Below are positions 35,778 to 44,779 of a stretch of 64,000 nt of DNA, piece by piece. Made by a program: the position numbers and the translations under genes. Origin of the DNA: Phycisphaerales bacterium (GTDB taxonomy: Bacteria > Planctomycetota > Phycisphaerae > Tepidisphaerales > Tepidisphaeraceae); assembly GCA_020847375.1 (NCBI GenBank), contig JADLCB010000007.1, forward strand, positions 59,133 through 123,132, in the 5' to 3' direction. Numbering within the stretch: the first letter of the stretch is position 1; each line of letters begins with the position of its first letter. The notes under the pieces are model-generated. The model did not search any database. It was given only the letters and a program-made list of their open reading frames with translations, and was not told where the DNA came from.

Positions 35778-38774
35778 TTGAAGGCGAAGGCGACGATTTA
35801 TCTTGGTGTCTGTCTATCGCTGCCTCCGGGGCTGGCTGCGTGGGGGCAGGACATGCCCGACGGCACATCGGGCCAATCAGCCCAGAACCTAGCCCAGCCA
35901 AGCAGTGAATCTCTGAAAATCATCGCGCATCAGGCACTGACCTGGAATCAGGATGGCGATATTGTCATCCAACTACAGGGGCCGGTTCATATTGAAGTCA
36001 GCGGCGCTGTTTTGTCAGCCGATCGGGGCGTGATCTGGCTGACGCGGGTGCGGGCGGGAATTTTTGATGCCCATCACGCTCAAATCGCGCTGATCGGTAA
36101 TGCCTCGATCAGCCGCAATGGTTCCCAGCGCAGCGGTCCGGATCTTCTGGCGACGGCAACGATTCGTGGGCGCATCCGTATCACGGCGGATCAGCGCCTG
36201 ACGCGCAATGATTCGCAGTCGGAGCTTTATCGCAGCGCTGATGAATTGCGCCAGCGCGCTGCTCAGGCGCAGGGCAGTCCGGTGCAACCCGATCCATTGC
36301 AGCCCGGGGCGAATCAGGCTGAAAGCCAAAGCGGCACGGTTCAGCAGGCGTTACCAGCAGAGCTTCCAGTCGCGCCAACTCAACCGGATGCAGCAGAGCC
36401 AGTGATTGCGCCCGTCAGTTTCCACGCCTCCAATGTCGAAATCCCTGGCGACGATCAACGGGCTGACGGACAGAATGTCTATGTTGTGCTCAGTGGCGAT
36501 GTGCTGCTGATTCAACGGCGGGGTAATGGTGATCTGATCGAGTTGCAGGCGCAGCGGGTTGTGCTGTTTACCCAGCTCAAAAGCCTGCGCGATCTTGAAC
36601 AGGCCAAACAATTCAAACGCATTGAAGATGCGATTGAATCAGCCTATCTCGAAGGCGATGTCCGCATTGCCTATACACCCGATGCCAAAACGTTGCGCGG
36701 TGAACAGAAGCTGCGGGCGGATCGTGTTTTTTATGAGTTCGCCACCGATCGAGCGGTACTGACCGATGCGGTTCTTCACGCGACGGATCCGCGGCTGACG
36801 GTTCCCGTCTATGTTCGCGCCAATACCATTCACCAGCTTTCAATGGCGCAATATCAGGCCGATCAAGTTCAACTGACAACCAGCAGTTTTTACACGCCCA
36901 GCTACGCCATTGCCGCCGATCGTGCGTACATATCGCGCAGCGAATCAGCCGATAACAGCGAGCGCTATCGTTTCAAAGCGACGGATACGACGTTGCGAAC
37001 CTTTGGCGTACCGATTTTTTACCTTCCGTATGCTGCCGGCACGATCGGCGATCGTGATACGGCGCTGCGCAGTGTGAATTTCGGCCACAATGGCCGCTTC
37101 GGCACTTTTGTTCAGGGCAACTGGGGCGTTTATGAGTTGCTCGGACAATCACGTCCAGCCAATCTCGACCTGACGCTGAAGACGGATTACTACGGCGATC
37201 GTGGGCCTGCTGGTGGTCTTGACGCAACGTACAGCGGCGGGTTTGTTCGGCCAAACACGCGCGAACCATGGACGTTTGAAGGTCAGCTCACCAGTTTTTT
37301 TGTGCAGGACCATGGCAGGGATGATCTGGGTGGTTCGCGGGCTGATGTGGAACCGGACGATCATTTTCGCGGACATGCCCTGTGGCAGCATCAGCAGTTT
37401 TTCCCCGAGGACTGGCAGTTGCAGTTGCGCGCCGGTTGGGTGAGTGACGCCACGTTCCTTGAGCAATGGGCGGAAAATGGCTGGGATCGCAACCGCGAAC
37501 ATGACGTGTCGGCCTATATCAAACGTCAGCGCGATACCGAGGCGATTACGCTGCTGGTTGATGTCCAGCCCAACAAATTTGTCACCACCAGCGACATGGT
37601 GCAGGAGCAGTTCGAGGTTGAGCGCCTGCCTGAAGTGGGCTATTACCGCATTGGCGATTCGCTGGGTGATACAGCCAGTCTGTTCAGTTTCAATCGAATC
37701 TCGGCGCTGCGTTATCAGCCGTCGGATGCAACTCTGGCTGAGCAGGGGTATTACTTCGGCGTCATGCCGGGACTGCCATCGGTCGGCCAGACGGGTATCA
37801 CTGGTGACACCAATATCCGCGGCGATTTTCGTCAGGAAGTCGATTTCCCCCTGAAACTGGATCAGATTCGCATGACACCCTACATCATGGGGCGCTACAC
37901 GGGTTATAGCGAATCACCTGCGGGCGGGAATAAAAACCGCTTCATGGCTGGTGCGGGTGTTCGTCTGAGCACGACCTTCTGGAATATCGACGATACCGTT
38001 CGCAGCGATTTGTTTGATTTGTATCGCCTACGGCATGTGGTTGAACCCGAACTGCACCTGTTCACCAGTGCCGCCAGCACCAGTGCTGATGAGCTGTACA
38101 TCTATGATGAGGATGTGGACAAGGTGTATGACATCAGTGGCGCCAGTATCGGTGTGCGCCAGCGCTGGCAAACCAAGCGCGGCGGCCCGGGGCGCTGGCG
38201 CAGCGTCGATTTTTTCACGTGGAATATCTTTGCCAACTTCTTCGCCAACAAGCCGGATGATGTTTTTCTGAACCCGGATCGTTTCCGTGGTCAATATTAC
38301 TGGTCGTTGCCTGAAGCATCGATTCCCCGCAATAGTCTGAATACCGATGCCGCCTGGCGCTTGACGGATACGACGGTAATTCTCAGCGATGGTTCATACA
38401 ATCTGGATGAAAACGTGTTGGCAACCGCGTCTATTGGTGTGGCGGCTCAGCGGGGTGATCGTCTCAGCTATTACGCGGGTATGCGCTATATTGAACCGAT
38501 CGACGCCAACCTTGTGACGCTGGCAGCCAGTTACCAGGTCAGCCCGAAATATACGTTGATTGGCAGCACCAGTTTTGGAATCGGCGATGATGATCGGGTT
38601 TACGCGGTCGGTTCAATCCAGCGTCATTACGATCGTTTCACGACGGTGTTGAGCATTCGCTATGACAAGGTGGAGGATATCGGCGGGATCAGCTTCAGCG
38701 TGATTCCACATGGTCTGGGCGGGGGTATTGGCAGCGGCGGTTTTGCCGGGATGGGCGCAACGGGGGATCGATAA
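35778..38774 (+). CDS. lptD: LptD/OstA-like outer-membrane LPS assembly protein
   Basis: A 998-aa protein. A signal peptide (about residues 1-22) is followed by OstA-type beta-taco segments (residues about 45-150 and 210-390), then a long Tyr/Arg/Asp-rich C-terminal region (about 400-990) typical of an LptD beta barrel. LptD inserts lipopolysaccharide into the outer leaflet. It is longer than E. coli LptD (784 aa), with an acidic/Gln-Pro linker near residues 160-215 and a Gly-rich end (GGGIGSGGFAGMGA). The TTG start is supported by AGAAGGAG 7 nt upstream. This is evidence for an outer membrane with LPS or a related glycolipid. Confidence 0.8.
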   Translation: MKAKATIYLGVCLSLPPGLAAWGQDMPDGTSGQSAQNLAQPSSESLKIIAHQALTWNQDGDIVIQLQGPVHIEVSGAVLSADRGVIWLTRVRAGIFDAHHAQIALIGNASISRNGSQRSGPDLLATATIRGRIRITADQRLTRNDSQSELYRSADELRQRAAQAQGSPVQPDPLQPGANQAESQSGTVQQALPAELPVAPTQPDAAEPVIAPVSFHASNVEIPGDDQRADGQNVYVVLSGDVLLIQRRGNGDLIELQAQRVVLFTQLKSLRDLEQAKQFKRIEDAIESAYLEGDVRIAYTPDAKTLRGEQKLRADRVFYEFATDRAVLTDAVLHATDPRLTVPVYVRANTIHQLSMAQYQADQVQLTTSSFYTPSYAIAADRAYISRSESADNSERYRFKATDTTLRTFGVPIFYLPYAAGTIGDRDTALRSVNFGHNGRFGTFVQGNWGVYELLGQSRPANLDLTLKTDYYGDRGPAGGLDATYSGGFVRPNTREPWTFEGQLTSFFVQDHGRDDLGGSRADVEPDDHFRGHALWQHQQFFPEDWQLQLRAGWVSDATFLEQWAENGWDRNREHDVSAYIKRQRDTEAITLLVDVQPNKFVTTSDMVQEQFEVERLPEVGYYRIGDSLGDTASLFSFNRISALRYQPSDATLAEQGYYFGVMPGLPSVGQTGITGDTNIRGDFRQEVDFPLKLDQIRMTPYIMGRYTGYSESPAGGNKNRFMAGAGVRLSTTFWNIDDTVRSDLFDLYRLRHVVEPELHLFTSAASTSADELYIYDEDVDKVYDISGASIGVRQRWQTKRGGPGRWRSVDFFTWNIFANFFANKPDDVFLNPDRFRGQYYWSLPEASIPRNSLNTDAAWRLTDTTVILSDGSYNLDENVLATASIGVAAQRGDRLSYYAGMRYIEPIDANLVTLAASYQVSPKYTLIGSTSFGIGDDDRVYAVGSIQRHYDRFTTVLSIRYDKVEDIGGISFSVIPHGLGGGIGSGGFAGMGATGDR

Positions 38775-38862
38775 ACGTTGCGCGTTGTCGTGTGGTGTGG
38801 CGCACGGGCAATCGTCGTATTGGCCGGCGCAAAAAGGTAAGTTGAGAAAATGACGGAACGAA

Positions 38863-38894
38863 AAAAGCGGCAAGCTAAATGCCTGCCGCTTTTG
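38863..38894 (-). terminator. terminator between lptD and rplT
   Basis: AAAAGCGGCA pairs with TGCCGCTTTT, with T-runs on both strands. It is bidirectional, serving the convergent lptD and rplT genes. Confidence 0.85.
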
Positions 38895-38916
38895 ATGTTG
38901 ATCAATAGGATTATTT

Positions 38917-39285
38917 TCAGGCAGCGGGTTTGTACAGATGCGGTTTAGCCAGTTCGATCACCGCATCAAACGCAGCCGGATCGGCAATCGCCAGTTCGCT
39001 GAGCATCTTACGATTCAGTTCAATGCCGGCTTCGATCAGGGCGGGAATCAACCGGCTGTAGCTGATACCGCGCTGACGGCAGGCAGCACTGAGGCGGGTG
39101 ATCCAGAGTGTGCGGAAGTGGCGCTTTTTCTGGCGGCGATCGCGATAGGCGTAACGATCTGCACGGGCGATGAATTCGCGGGCTGATCGATACTGCTTGC
39201 CCGGCGAAGCGACAAAGCCGCTGGCACGTTTAAGAACACGTTTACGTTTGCGGGCGTGGGTTACGCCACCGGTTGTACGAGGCAT
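38917..39285 (-). CDS. rplT: 50S ribosomal protein L20
   Basis: A 122-aa L20. The Arg/Lys-rich N-terminus (ARKRKRVLKRASGF, RDRRQKKRHFRTLWITRLSAACR) threads into 23S rRNA, and the C-terminal helical domain (SYSRLIPALIEAGIELNRKMLSELAI) follows. Length is normal. GGAAAGGAA precedes the ATG. rpmI lies 141 nt upstream on the same strand. The infC gene that usually heads this operon is not here. Confidence 0.98.
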   Translation of the reverse strand: MPRTTGGVTHARKRKRVLKRASGFVASPGKQYRSAREFIARADRYAYRDRRQKKRHFRTLWITRLSAACRQRGISYSRLIPALIEAGIELNRKMLSELAIADPAAFDAVIELAKPHLYKPAA

Positions 39286-39355
39286 TGAAAAAATTCCTTT
39301 CCGAAATTAACCGAGCCAGAGGCACTTCAACTGCGCGAGGGCAGGCGGCGTGGCT

Positions 39356-39376
39356 GTGTCCGAAACGTTCGGACAC
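39356..39376. repeat. perfect 9-bp hairpin in rpmI-rplT intergenic region
   Basis: GTGTCCGAA and TTCGGACAC with a 3-nt loop, about 70 nt before the rplT ATG. There is no T-run on the minus strand, so it is not a terminator. It could be part of an L20-binding regulatory leader or an mRNA-stability element. Confidence 0.55.
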
Positions 39377-39426
39377 TTTATAAATAAGCTGATCCGCTGA
39401 GGTTCAACAGATCGGCTATTGTTGTT

Positions 39427-39696
39427 TTATTCAGCAGCGACAGCAGCGGCTTTTTCCGCCAAGGCGCGCTCATGGGCAATTCTGGCGGGCTTTAGCCCGG
39501 AGATGCCCATCATTTTACGCATGTTGCGGGCATGACCCTCAAAAAGGATTTCCGGGCGGCGGAGCTGCCGTTTTTTCTGGGCGGAACGACCGGAGCGCAG
39601 GTGCGAGGTCATCGAATGACCACGCTTGAGTTTGCCTGTTTTGGTTACTCCGAACCGTTTGGCGACTGATTTCGAGGGTTTGTATTTATAGGCCAT
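39427..39696 (-). CDS. rpmI: 50S ribosomal protein L35
   Basis: An 89-aa L35. Core features are KSVAKRFGVTKTGKLKRGHS and the basic tail. It is longer than the usual 64-66 aa because of a C-terminal extension rich in Ala/Glu (ALAEKAAAVAAE). It sits before rplT on the same strand. infC is missing upstream; sdhA with its own terminator lies there instead. Confidence 0.94.
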   Translation of the reverse strand: MAYKYKPSKSVAKRFGVTKTGKLKRGHSMTSHLRSGRSAQKKRQLRRPEILFEGHARNMRKMMGISGLKPARIAHERALAEKAAAVAAE

Positions 39697-39713
39697 GTTT
39701 TTCTCGCAAACGC

Positions 39714-39732
39714 AAAACCCTGAAAATCAGGG
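39714..39732 (-). terminator. short terminator after sdhA
   Basis: CCCTGA pairs with TCAGGG and is followed by TTTT on the minus strand, between the sdhA stop (39782) and the rpmI start (39696). The stem is only 6 bp, so it may be leaky. Confidence 0.5.
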
Positions 39733-39781
39733 AGGTAAGAAATTACCAGAGGATCAAACAAAAGTAAAGCAGGCGTCAAAA

Positions 39782-41638
39782 TCAGGCATTTTTCTTACCG
39801 TAATTGCGGGCACGCGGCGGCACCAGGCTGGTATCAACCGGTTGGTAGCCGATATTGACGTTTTCGGTGGCTGGATCGTAGGTTGCGACCGTCGTTTTAA
39901 GGAAGTTGGCGTCATCACGATCGGGAAACGCCGGTTTATAGTGGGCGCCGCGACTTTCATTGCGGCCTATCGCACCTTTCAAAATCGCTTCAGCCAGTTT
40001 GATCATGTCGCCCAGAGCACGGGTGTAGGAAAGATTCTGGTTGGTCCACATGCCGGTGTCACTCAGGCGCACGTTTTTATACCGCTGTTTCCACTGCTGG
40101 CACTGATTCAGCGCATCTTCCAGCCGCTGGTTGTCACGGACGACCGTGCAGGCCGAGGTCATGACCTGACCCATTTCCGCAGCCAGTTTGTACGGGTTTT
40201 CGTTGCCCGTGCTCTTGAGCAGATGATCCTGTTTGGCGGTTTCGGCTGCGACGGCGGCATCGTACACGCTCTGTTTCACATCGGCAGCGGCCTGCGGGGC
40301 AGCATTGTCGATGTAGTTATGGACACAGGTTCCGCCGAACAGACCGTCAAAAATACAGCTCAGCAGCGAATTGGCCCCCAGACGGTTGGCGCCGTGATAG
40401 GCAAAAGAGACTTCGCCCATTGCGTACAGGCCAGTGATATTGGTCATCATGTTGTGCGGGTCGCCAAACTTCAGGCCGCCGCTCTTTTCATCCTTGGTGA
40501 AACTGGCAATCAATCCGCCCATGGAGTAGTGAACCGCCGGGAAAATCTTCATGGGTTCATCCAGCGGATCAACGCCAACGAATTTTTCGTAGATTTCCAG
40601 AATCCCTTCCAGCTTATGCAGAATCGCAGCGCGACCGATGCGTTTTACTTCGTCGCGCAGATCCAGATAGACCATGTTGCCGCCGCCGACACCCAGACCC
40701 TCGTGGCAGACCTGGAAAATTTCACGGGTGGCAATGTCACGGGTTACGATGTTGCCATACTTCGGATAGCGCTCTTCCAGGAAGTAATAACGCTCGGCCT
40801 CGGGAATATCGTTGGGATGGCGCGTGTCATGCGGTTTACGCGGCACCCATACGCGGGCGCCCTCGCCGCGGGCTGATTCACTGATCAGGCGGCATTTGTC
40901 TTCGCCGGGAATGGCGGTGGGGTGAACCTGCATCATTTCCGGATTGCCGTATCGGGCACCGGCCTGGAAACAGCGGCTGGCAGCGCCGCCGGTGCAGATG
41001 ATCGACATGGTGCTCTTGCCGAAAATCAACCCATTGCCGCCGGTCGCCATGACCACGGCATCGCCGCGGAAACTGCGGATCTGCATGCTGCGCATATCTT
41101 GCGCCACAATGCCGACGCACTGGCCATTTTCGATGATCGGCCAGAGGAATTCCCAAAATTCGTACTTGGTGACCTTGCCTTCCACCTCCCAGCGGCGGGT
41201 TTGTTCATCCAGGGCATATAAAAGCTGCTGACCGGTGGTGGCACCGGCGAAAAAGGTGCGCTTGAACAGCGACCCACCGAACAAGCGCAGCGCACGCTGG
41301 CCTTCTGGTGTGCGGTTGAACGGAACACCCATGCGATCCAGCAGATCGATGATTTTTGGTGCCCAGTTGGCCATTTCCAGCACGGGTGGTTGATCGGCGA
41401 GAAAATCGCCGCCAAGAACGGTTTCATCGAAGTGGATCCATTCGCTGTAACCCTGCTGGCGGGCGATTTCATTACAGGAATTGATCCCGCCCTGGGCGCA
41501 GACGCTGTGGCTGCGCTTGACCGGAACCATCGAAAACAGGTCAACATCAACGCCTTCTTCAGCCAGCTTGATCGTACACGACAAGCCAGCCAGTCCGCCG
41601 CCGACGACAATAACACGCTTTTTACTGGGAGCAGCCAT
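39782..41638 (-). CDS. sdhA: succinate dehydrogenase/fumarate reductase flavoprotein subunit
   Basis: A 618-aa flavoprotein that oxidises succinate (or reduces fumarate). The FAD-binding VVGGGLAGLSCTIKLAE opens the protein. The His-Ser-x4-GG signature (KRSHSVCAQGGINS) is the covalent flavin attachment region, and ATGGNGLIFG, HPTAIPGEDKCRLISESARGEG and the His/Arg pair around MHSMGGL-like segment complete the active site. It follows sdhC by 95 nt. sdhB, the usual third gene, is absent, with rpmI next. Confidence 0.96.
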   Translation of the reverse strand: MAAPSKKRVIVVGGGLAGLSCTIKLAEEGVDVDLFSMVPVKRSHSVCAQGGINSCNEIARQQGYSEWIHFDETVLGGDFLADQPPVLEMANWAPKIIDLLDRMGVPFNRTPEGQRALRLFGGSLFKRTFFAGATTGQQLLYALDEQTRRWEVEGKVTKYEFWEFLWPIIENGQCVGIVAQDMRSMQIRSFRGDAVVMATGGNGLIFGKSTMSIICTGGAASRCFQAGARYGNPEMMQVHPTAIPGEDKCRLISESARGEGARVWVPRKPHDTRHPNDIPEAERYYFLEERYPKYGNIVTRDIATREIFQVCHEGLGVGGGNMVYLDLRDEVKRIGRAAILHKLEGILEIYEKFVGVDPLDEPMKIFPAVHYSMGGLIASFTKDEKSGGLKFGDPHNMMTNITGLYAMGEVSFAYHGANRLGANSLLSCIFDGLFGGTCVHNYIDNAAPQAAADVKQSVYDAAVAAETAKQDHLLKSTGNENPYKLAAEMGQVMTSACTVVRDNQRLEDALNQCQQWKQRYKNVRLSDTGMWTNQNLSYTRALGDMIKLAEAILKGAIGRNESRGAHYKPAFPDRDDANFLKTTVATYDPATENVNIGYQPVDTSLVPPRARNYGKKNA

Positions 41639-41733
41639 GAGAAAATCCTAACGGTTCTTCGCAGAAACTCAGTTGTTCCAAATCATCAGATAACGCGCAC
41701 AGGGCATTACTCTTTGTCGGTCATCGCGTTGTC

Positions 41734-42465
41734 TCATCCACCTTGAATCGGCAGGGCATTGTGCATGGGAACCGCCGCGCCGATCGTATGAGGATTGACC
41801 GAGTAATAAAGGGCAACAAATCCGAATACCATCGTGATGACAAAAAGTATCGCACAGGCATAACCCCAGCGACGCTGGGCGCCCGCGCTGACCGCCAGCC
41901 CCCAGGTGATGGCGGCGCCCCAGAAACCGTTGGCCAGGTGATAACACGAAGCCAGAATGCCGATCGGGTAAATCACATAGGGAATCAGCACGCTGGTCAT
42001 CATGTGCCGATGAACACTGGCCGTCGCATTGTGGTGATCGAAGGAAAGACTCGTCCCGAACAGATGATATTTCAACCCCAGCACATGGAAGACCAGGAAC
42101 AGAACAATCACCATTGCGCTCATACGTTGAAGTGTGTACTGCCAGTTACGATGGTAACCGTAGTGATTGACATTGGGCTGGCCCTTGATGGTGATCCAGA
42201 TGCCGTAAATGGTATGGAAAATAATGGGCAGGAAGATCAGTGCCCATTCGATACCCATCAGGAATGGCAGGCTGTAAAGTTTGTTGACCTGTTCCTGATA
42301 GACATCGCCAACCTGCGCCAACGTGGCGTTGATCATCAGGTGGACAACGAGATAACCGCCGAAAACCAGGCCGGTCAGTGAGTGAACACGTCGCAACAGG
42401 AAATGCTGCGTTGTGCAGGATTGTTTCGCCGCAGAATCGGGAGCCGTAGCCGTTGACACGGGCAT
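41734..42465 (-). CDS. sdhC: succinate dehydrogenase cytochrome b subunit (B-type SdhC)
   Basis: A 243-aa five-helix membrane anchor of the Bacillus/Bacteroides type, which binds two haems with one subunit. Candidate haem His residues lie at VHSLTG, VVHLMINA, FHTIYG, FHVLGLKYH and YHLANGFWG. It delivers electrons from SdhA to quinone. AAAGGA precedes the ATG. It is the first gene before sdhA. SdhB is not encoded here. Confidence 0.93.
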   Translation of the reverse strand: MPVSTATAPDSAAKQSCTTQHFLLRRVHSLTGLVFGGYLVVHLMINATLAQVGDVYQEQVNKLYSLPFLMGIEWALIFLPIIFHTIYGIWITIKGQPNVNHYGYHRNWQYTLQRMSAMVIVLFLVFHVLGLKYHLFGTSLSFDHHNATASVHRHMMTSVLIPYVIYPIGILASCYHLANGFWGAAITWGLAVSAGAQRRWGYACAILFVITMVFGFVALYYSVNPHTIGAAVPMHNALPIQGG

Positions 42466-42553
42466 GTCCTTTCAAATTAAGAGCAGGTTCGCGCATTATA
42501 TGAATCGGATGCGGTTATGCAAAACCAGCAGTCATAAGAGGATCTGACAAAAG

Positions 42554-42742
42554 ATGCTGGCGGTGTCGATTATCACATGGATTTTCAAAAGTTTGTTGGT
42601 GATCCTGGTTTTGCGGATGGCGCAAGTTGATTTGAGGTGGGTTGAAAATCGCAGCCAGTCCAATAAGGACGATTCAGCCCTTGCAATTGTGATCGATCCC
42701 GCCAAGCTAGTGATGATACCCGTAGACAGTGAGGTTGCATGA
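42554..42742 (+). CDS. possible small membrane protein (62 aa), low confidence
   Basis: Not recognised. A 62-aa frame with one hydrophobic N-terminal segment (VSIITWIFKSLLVILVLRMA) and a polar tail. Its TGA overlaps the yjbQ ATG (ATGA), a layout typical of real coupled genes. No RBS is evident. It may be a chance frame. Confidence 0.3.
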   Translation: MLAVSIITWIFKSLLVILVLRMAQVDLRWVENRSQSNKDDSALAIVIDPAKLVMIPVDSEVA

Positions 42743-43149
42743 AGCGTTTTAAGATTGAGCTATCCACCGAAGGTAACACGGAAATTATCAATGTGGCGTC
42801 AGCCGTGGCTGAACAGTTGAAAGACCAGGATGGCGAAGGAATTGTCCATCTGTTTGTGGTTGGTTCGACTGCGGCACTGACCACGATCGAATATGAACCG
42901 GGTCTGGTCAAACATGACCTGAAAACAGCGCTGCAGCGGCTGATTCCCGACAATATCACCTATGAACACGAAGCGACCTGGAATGATGACAACGGTCATT
43001 CGCACGTTCGTGCAGCCTTGATCGGGCCTAGTCTGACCCTGCCCTTTGCCAATGGCCGGCTGCTGATCGGTGAATATCAACAACCCGTCCTGATCGATCT
43101 GGATACTGGCCCGCGCCGGCGAATCATCATCGGTACGGTGATCAGTTGA
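42739..43149 (+). CDS. YjbQ/UPF0047 family protein (secondary thiamine-phosphate synthase-like)
   Basis: A 136-aa single-domain protein of the UPF0047 fold. Diagnostic segments are GIVHLFVVGSTAALTTIEYEPG, HEATWNDDNGHSHVRAALIGPSL and a C-terminal IGEYQQPVLIDLD. The conserved HSH region probably binds a metal. Members have thiamine-phosphate-synthase-like activity in vitro; the real role is unsettled. It starts in the TGA of the small upstream frame. DapL follows after 150 nt. Confidence 0.9.
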   Translation: MKRFKIELSTEGNTEIINVASAVAEQLKDQDGEGIVHLFVVGSTAALTTIEYEPGLVKHDLKTALQRLIPDNITYEHEATWNDDNGHSHVRAALIGPSLTLPFANGRLLIGEYQQPVLIDLDTGPRRRIIIGTVIS

Positions 43150-43282
43150 ATGGGGTTGAATGCAGGCTGACTACGGCTGCGTGCCCTGGCAATGATGAAT
43201 AACCGGCGCATGTCCGACGAGTTGTTTTATTGCGATTGCTCTTTCAATCAGCCGCGGTGTTTTCACCAGCATCAGCAGCGAC

Positions 43283-43288
43283 TACAAT
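43283..43288 (+). promoter_or_regulatory. possible -10 box of dapL, leaderless
   Basis: TACAAT lies 10 nt before the ATG at 43299. No clear -35. Confidence 0.3.
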
Positions 43289-43298
43289 CCCGCCCATC

Positions 43299-44531
43299 AT
43301 GGCGTATATCAACGAGCATTACCTTAAATTAAAAGCCGGTTATCTTTTCCCCGAGATTGGCCGGAGAGTAACCGCATTTTCCCAGGCCAACCCGCAGGCG
43401 CGTGTGATTCGCATGGGTATTGGCGATGTCACCGAACCATTGCCACCAGCCGTCTGCCAGGCGATGCACAAGGCGGTTGACGAAATGGCGGACCGCAGCA
43501 CATTTCGGGGTTATGGCCCGGAGCAGGGGTATGACTTTTTGCGCCAGGCGATTGCGCAAGGCGATTACCAGTCACGCTCAGCCGACATTTCCGCAGATGA
43601 AATTTTTGTTTCCGATGGTTCCAAGTGCGATAGCGCCAATCTGCTCGATGTGCTGGGTGAGCGCAATCGTATTGCGGTGACAGACCCGGTCTATCCCGTG
43701 TATGTCGATACCAATGTAATGGCGGGGCATACAGGCTCTGCCGACGACAAAGGAGAGTATTCAGGACTGACCTATCTGCGCACAACGGCAGGGAATCATT
43801 TCATTGCCGAACCCCCGCAGCAGGCGGTTGATGTGGTTTATCTATGTTCGCCGAACAACCCAACCGGCACGGCCCTGACGCGCCAGCTGCTCAGTCGTTG
43901 GGTTGAGTATGCCCGCAAGAACAACACGCTGATTCTTTACGATGCAGCCTACGAAGCGTACATCACCGAGCCGGAGATCCCTCATTCAATCTATGAGATT
44001 GACGGTGCCCGCGAAGTGGCGATTGAGTTGCGCAGCTTCAGTAAACTGGCCGGATTTACCGGCGTGCGATGCGCTTTTACGGTTATCCCCAAGGCGCTCA
44101 AGGGCAGGACGCCCAATGGTGAAGTCGTTGATCTGCATCGTTTATGGGGACGCCGACATACAACTAAATTTAATGGTGTTTCCTACATCACGCAGCGGGG
44201 AGCTGAGGCGGTTTATAGTCCAGCCGGTCGGCAGCAGGTTAAATCGCTGGTCGATTTTTACATGGAAAATGCTGCCATCATCCGCCAGAACCTGCGCGAG
44301 CTGGGGCTGGGCGTTTTTGGTGGAATCAACGCGCCGTATGTCTGGATGAAAACACCGGGCCAACTCAGCAGTTGGGAATTTTTTGACAGATTGCTGCATG
44401 AAGCCCATGTTGTCGGGACGCCCGGATCCGGTTTTGGAGCGTCAGGCGAAGGATATCTGCGCCTCAGCGCATTTAATTCGCGTGAAAATGTCAATGAGGC
44501 CATGAACCGCATCAAGCAGTTGAAACTATAA
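43299..44531 (+). CDS. dapL: LL-diaminopimelate aminotransferase
   Basis: A 410-aa PLP aminotransferase that makes LL-diaminopimelate directly from tetrahydrodipicolinate, skipping the acylated steps of lysine and cell-wall synthesis. DapL features are [49 protein letters not shown] and the PLP Lys in [12 protein letters not shown]. The length equals the family norm (about 410 aa) when started at ATG 43299; the longer frame upstream lacks support. A related gene is common in Planctomycetota, Chlamydiae and plants, consistent with the assignment. Confidence 0.95.
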   Translation: MAYINEHYLKLKAGYLFPEIGRRVTAFSQANPQARVIRMGIGDVTEPLPPAVCQAMHKAVDEMADRSTFRGYGPEQGYDFLRQAIAQGDYQSRSADISADEIFVSDGSKCDSANLLDVLGERNRIAVTDPVYPVYVDTNVMAGHTGSADDKGEYSGLTYLRTTAGNHFIAEPPQQAVDVVYLCSPNNPTGTALTRQLLSRWVEYARKNNTLILYDAAYEAYITEPEIPHSIYEIDGAREVAIELRSFSKLAGFTGVRCAFTVIPKALKGRTPNGEVVDLHRLWGRRHTTKFNGVSYITQRGAEAVYSPAGRQQVKSLVDFYMENAAIIRQNLRELGLGVFGGINAPYVWMKTPGQLSSWEFFDRLLHEAHVVGTPGSGFGASGEGYLRLSAFNSRENVNEAMNRIKQLKL

Positions 44532-44663
44532 AACGGTGAGACAGCGTAGTTGCCATCGAAGGTGACAAGATATGGCTGTTTATATGAACATCTGCAGCCC
44601 AAAAAGTCTCCACCAGCAATAGCGGATTATTCGGGCTGGATCGATCTGAAGTGACCGGTGAAA

Positions 44664-44690
44664 TTGACCGTCACGATTTTGGAGTATAAA
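44664..44690 (+). promoter_or_regulatory. possible purF promoter
   Basis: TTGACC (-35) and TATAAA (-10) with a short 15-nt spacer, about 90 nt before the purF TTG. Confidence 0.4.
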
Positions 44691-44779
44691 CTCAGTTTTT
44701 CCTCATACCGTCCTGAAATTTCGGACCACGACTGAAGTGTATTGGTCGGGAGATTGATGGACATGAGACGGAGTCATCC

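Noticed and set aside
39695..40876. 393-aa plus-strand frame opposite sdhA
   Set aside because: It is a shadow of sdhA with no recognisable protein features.
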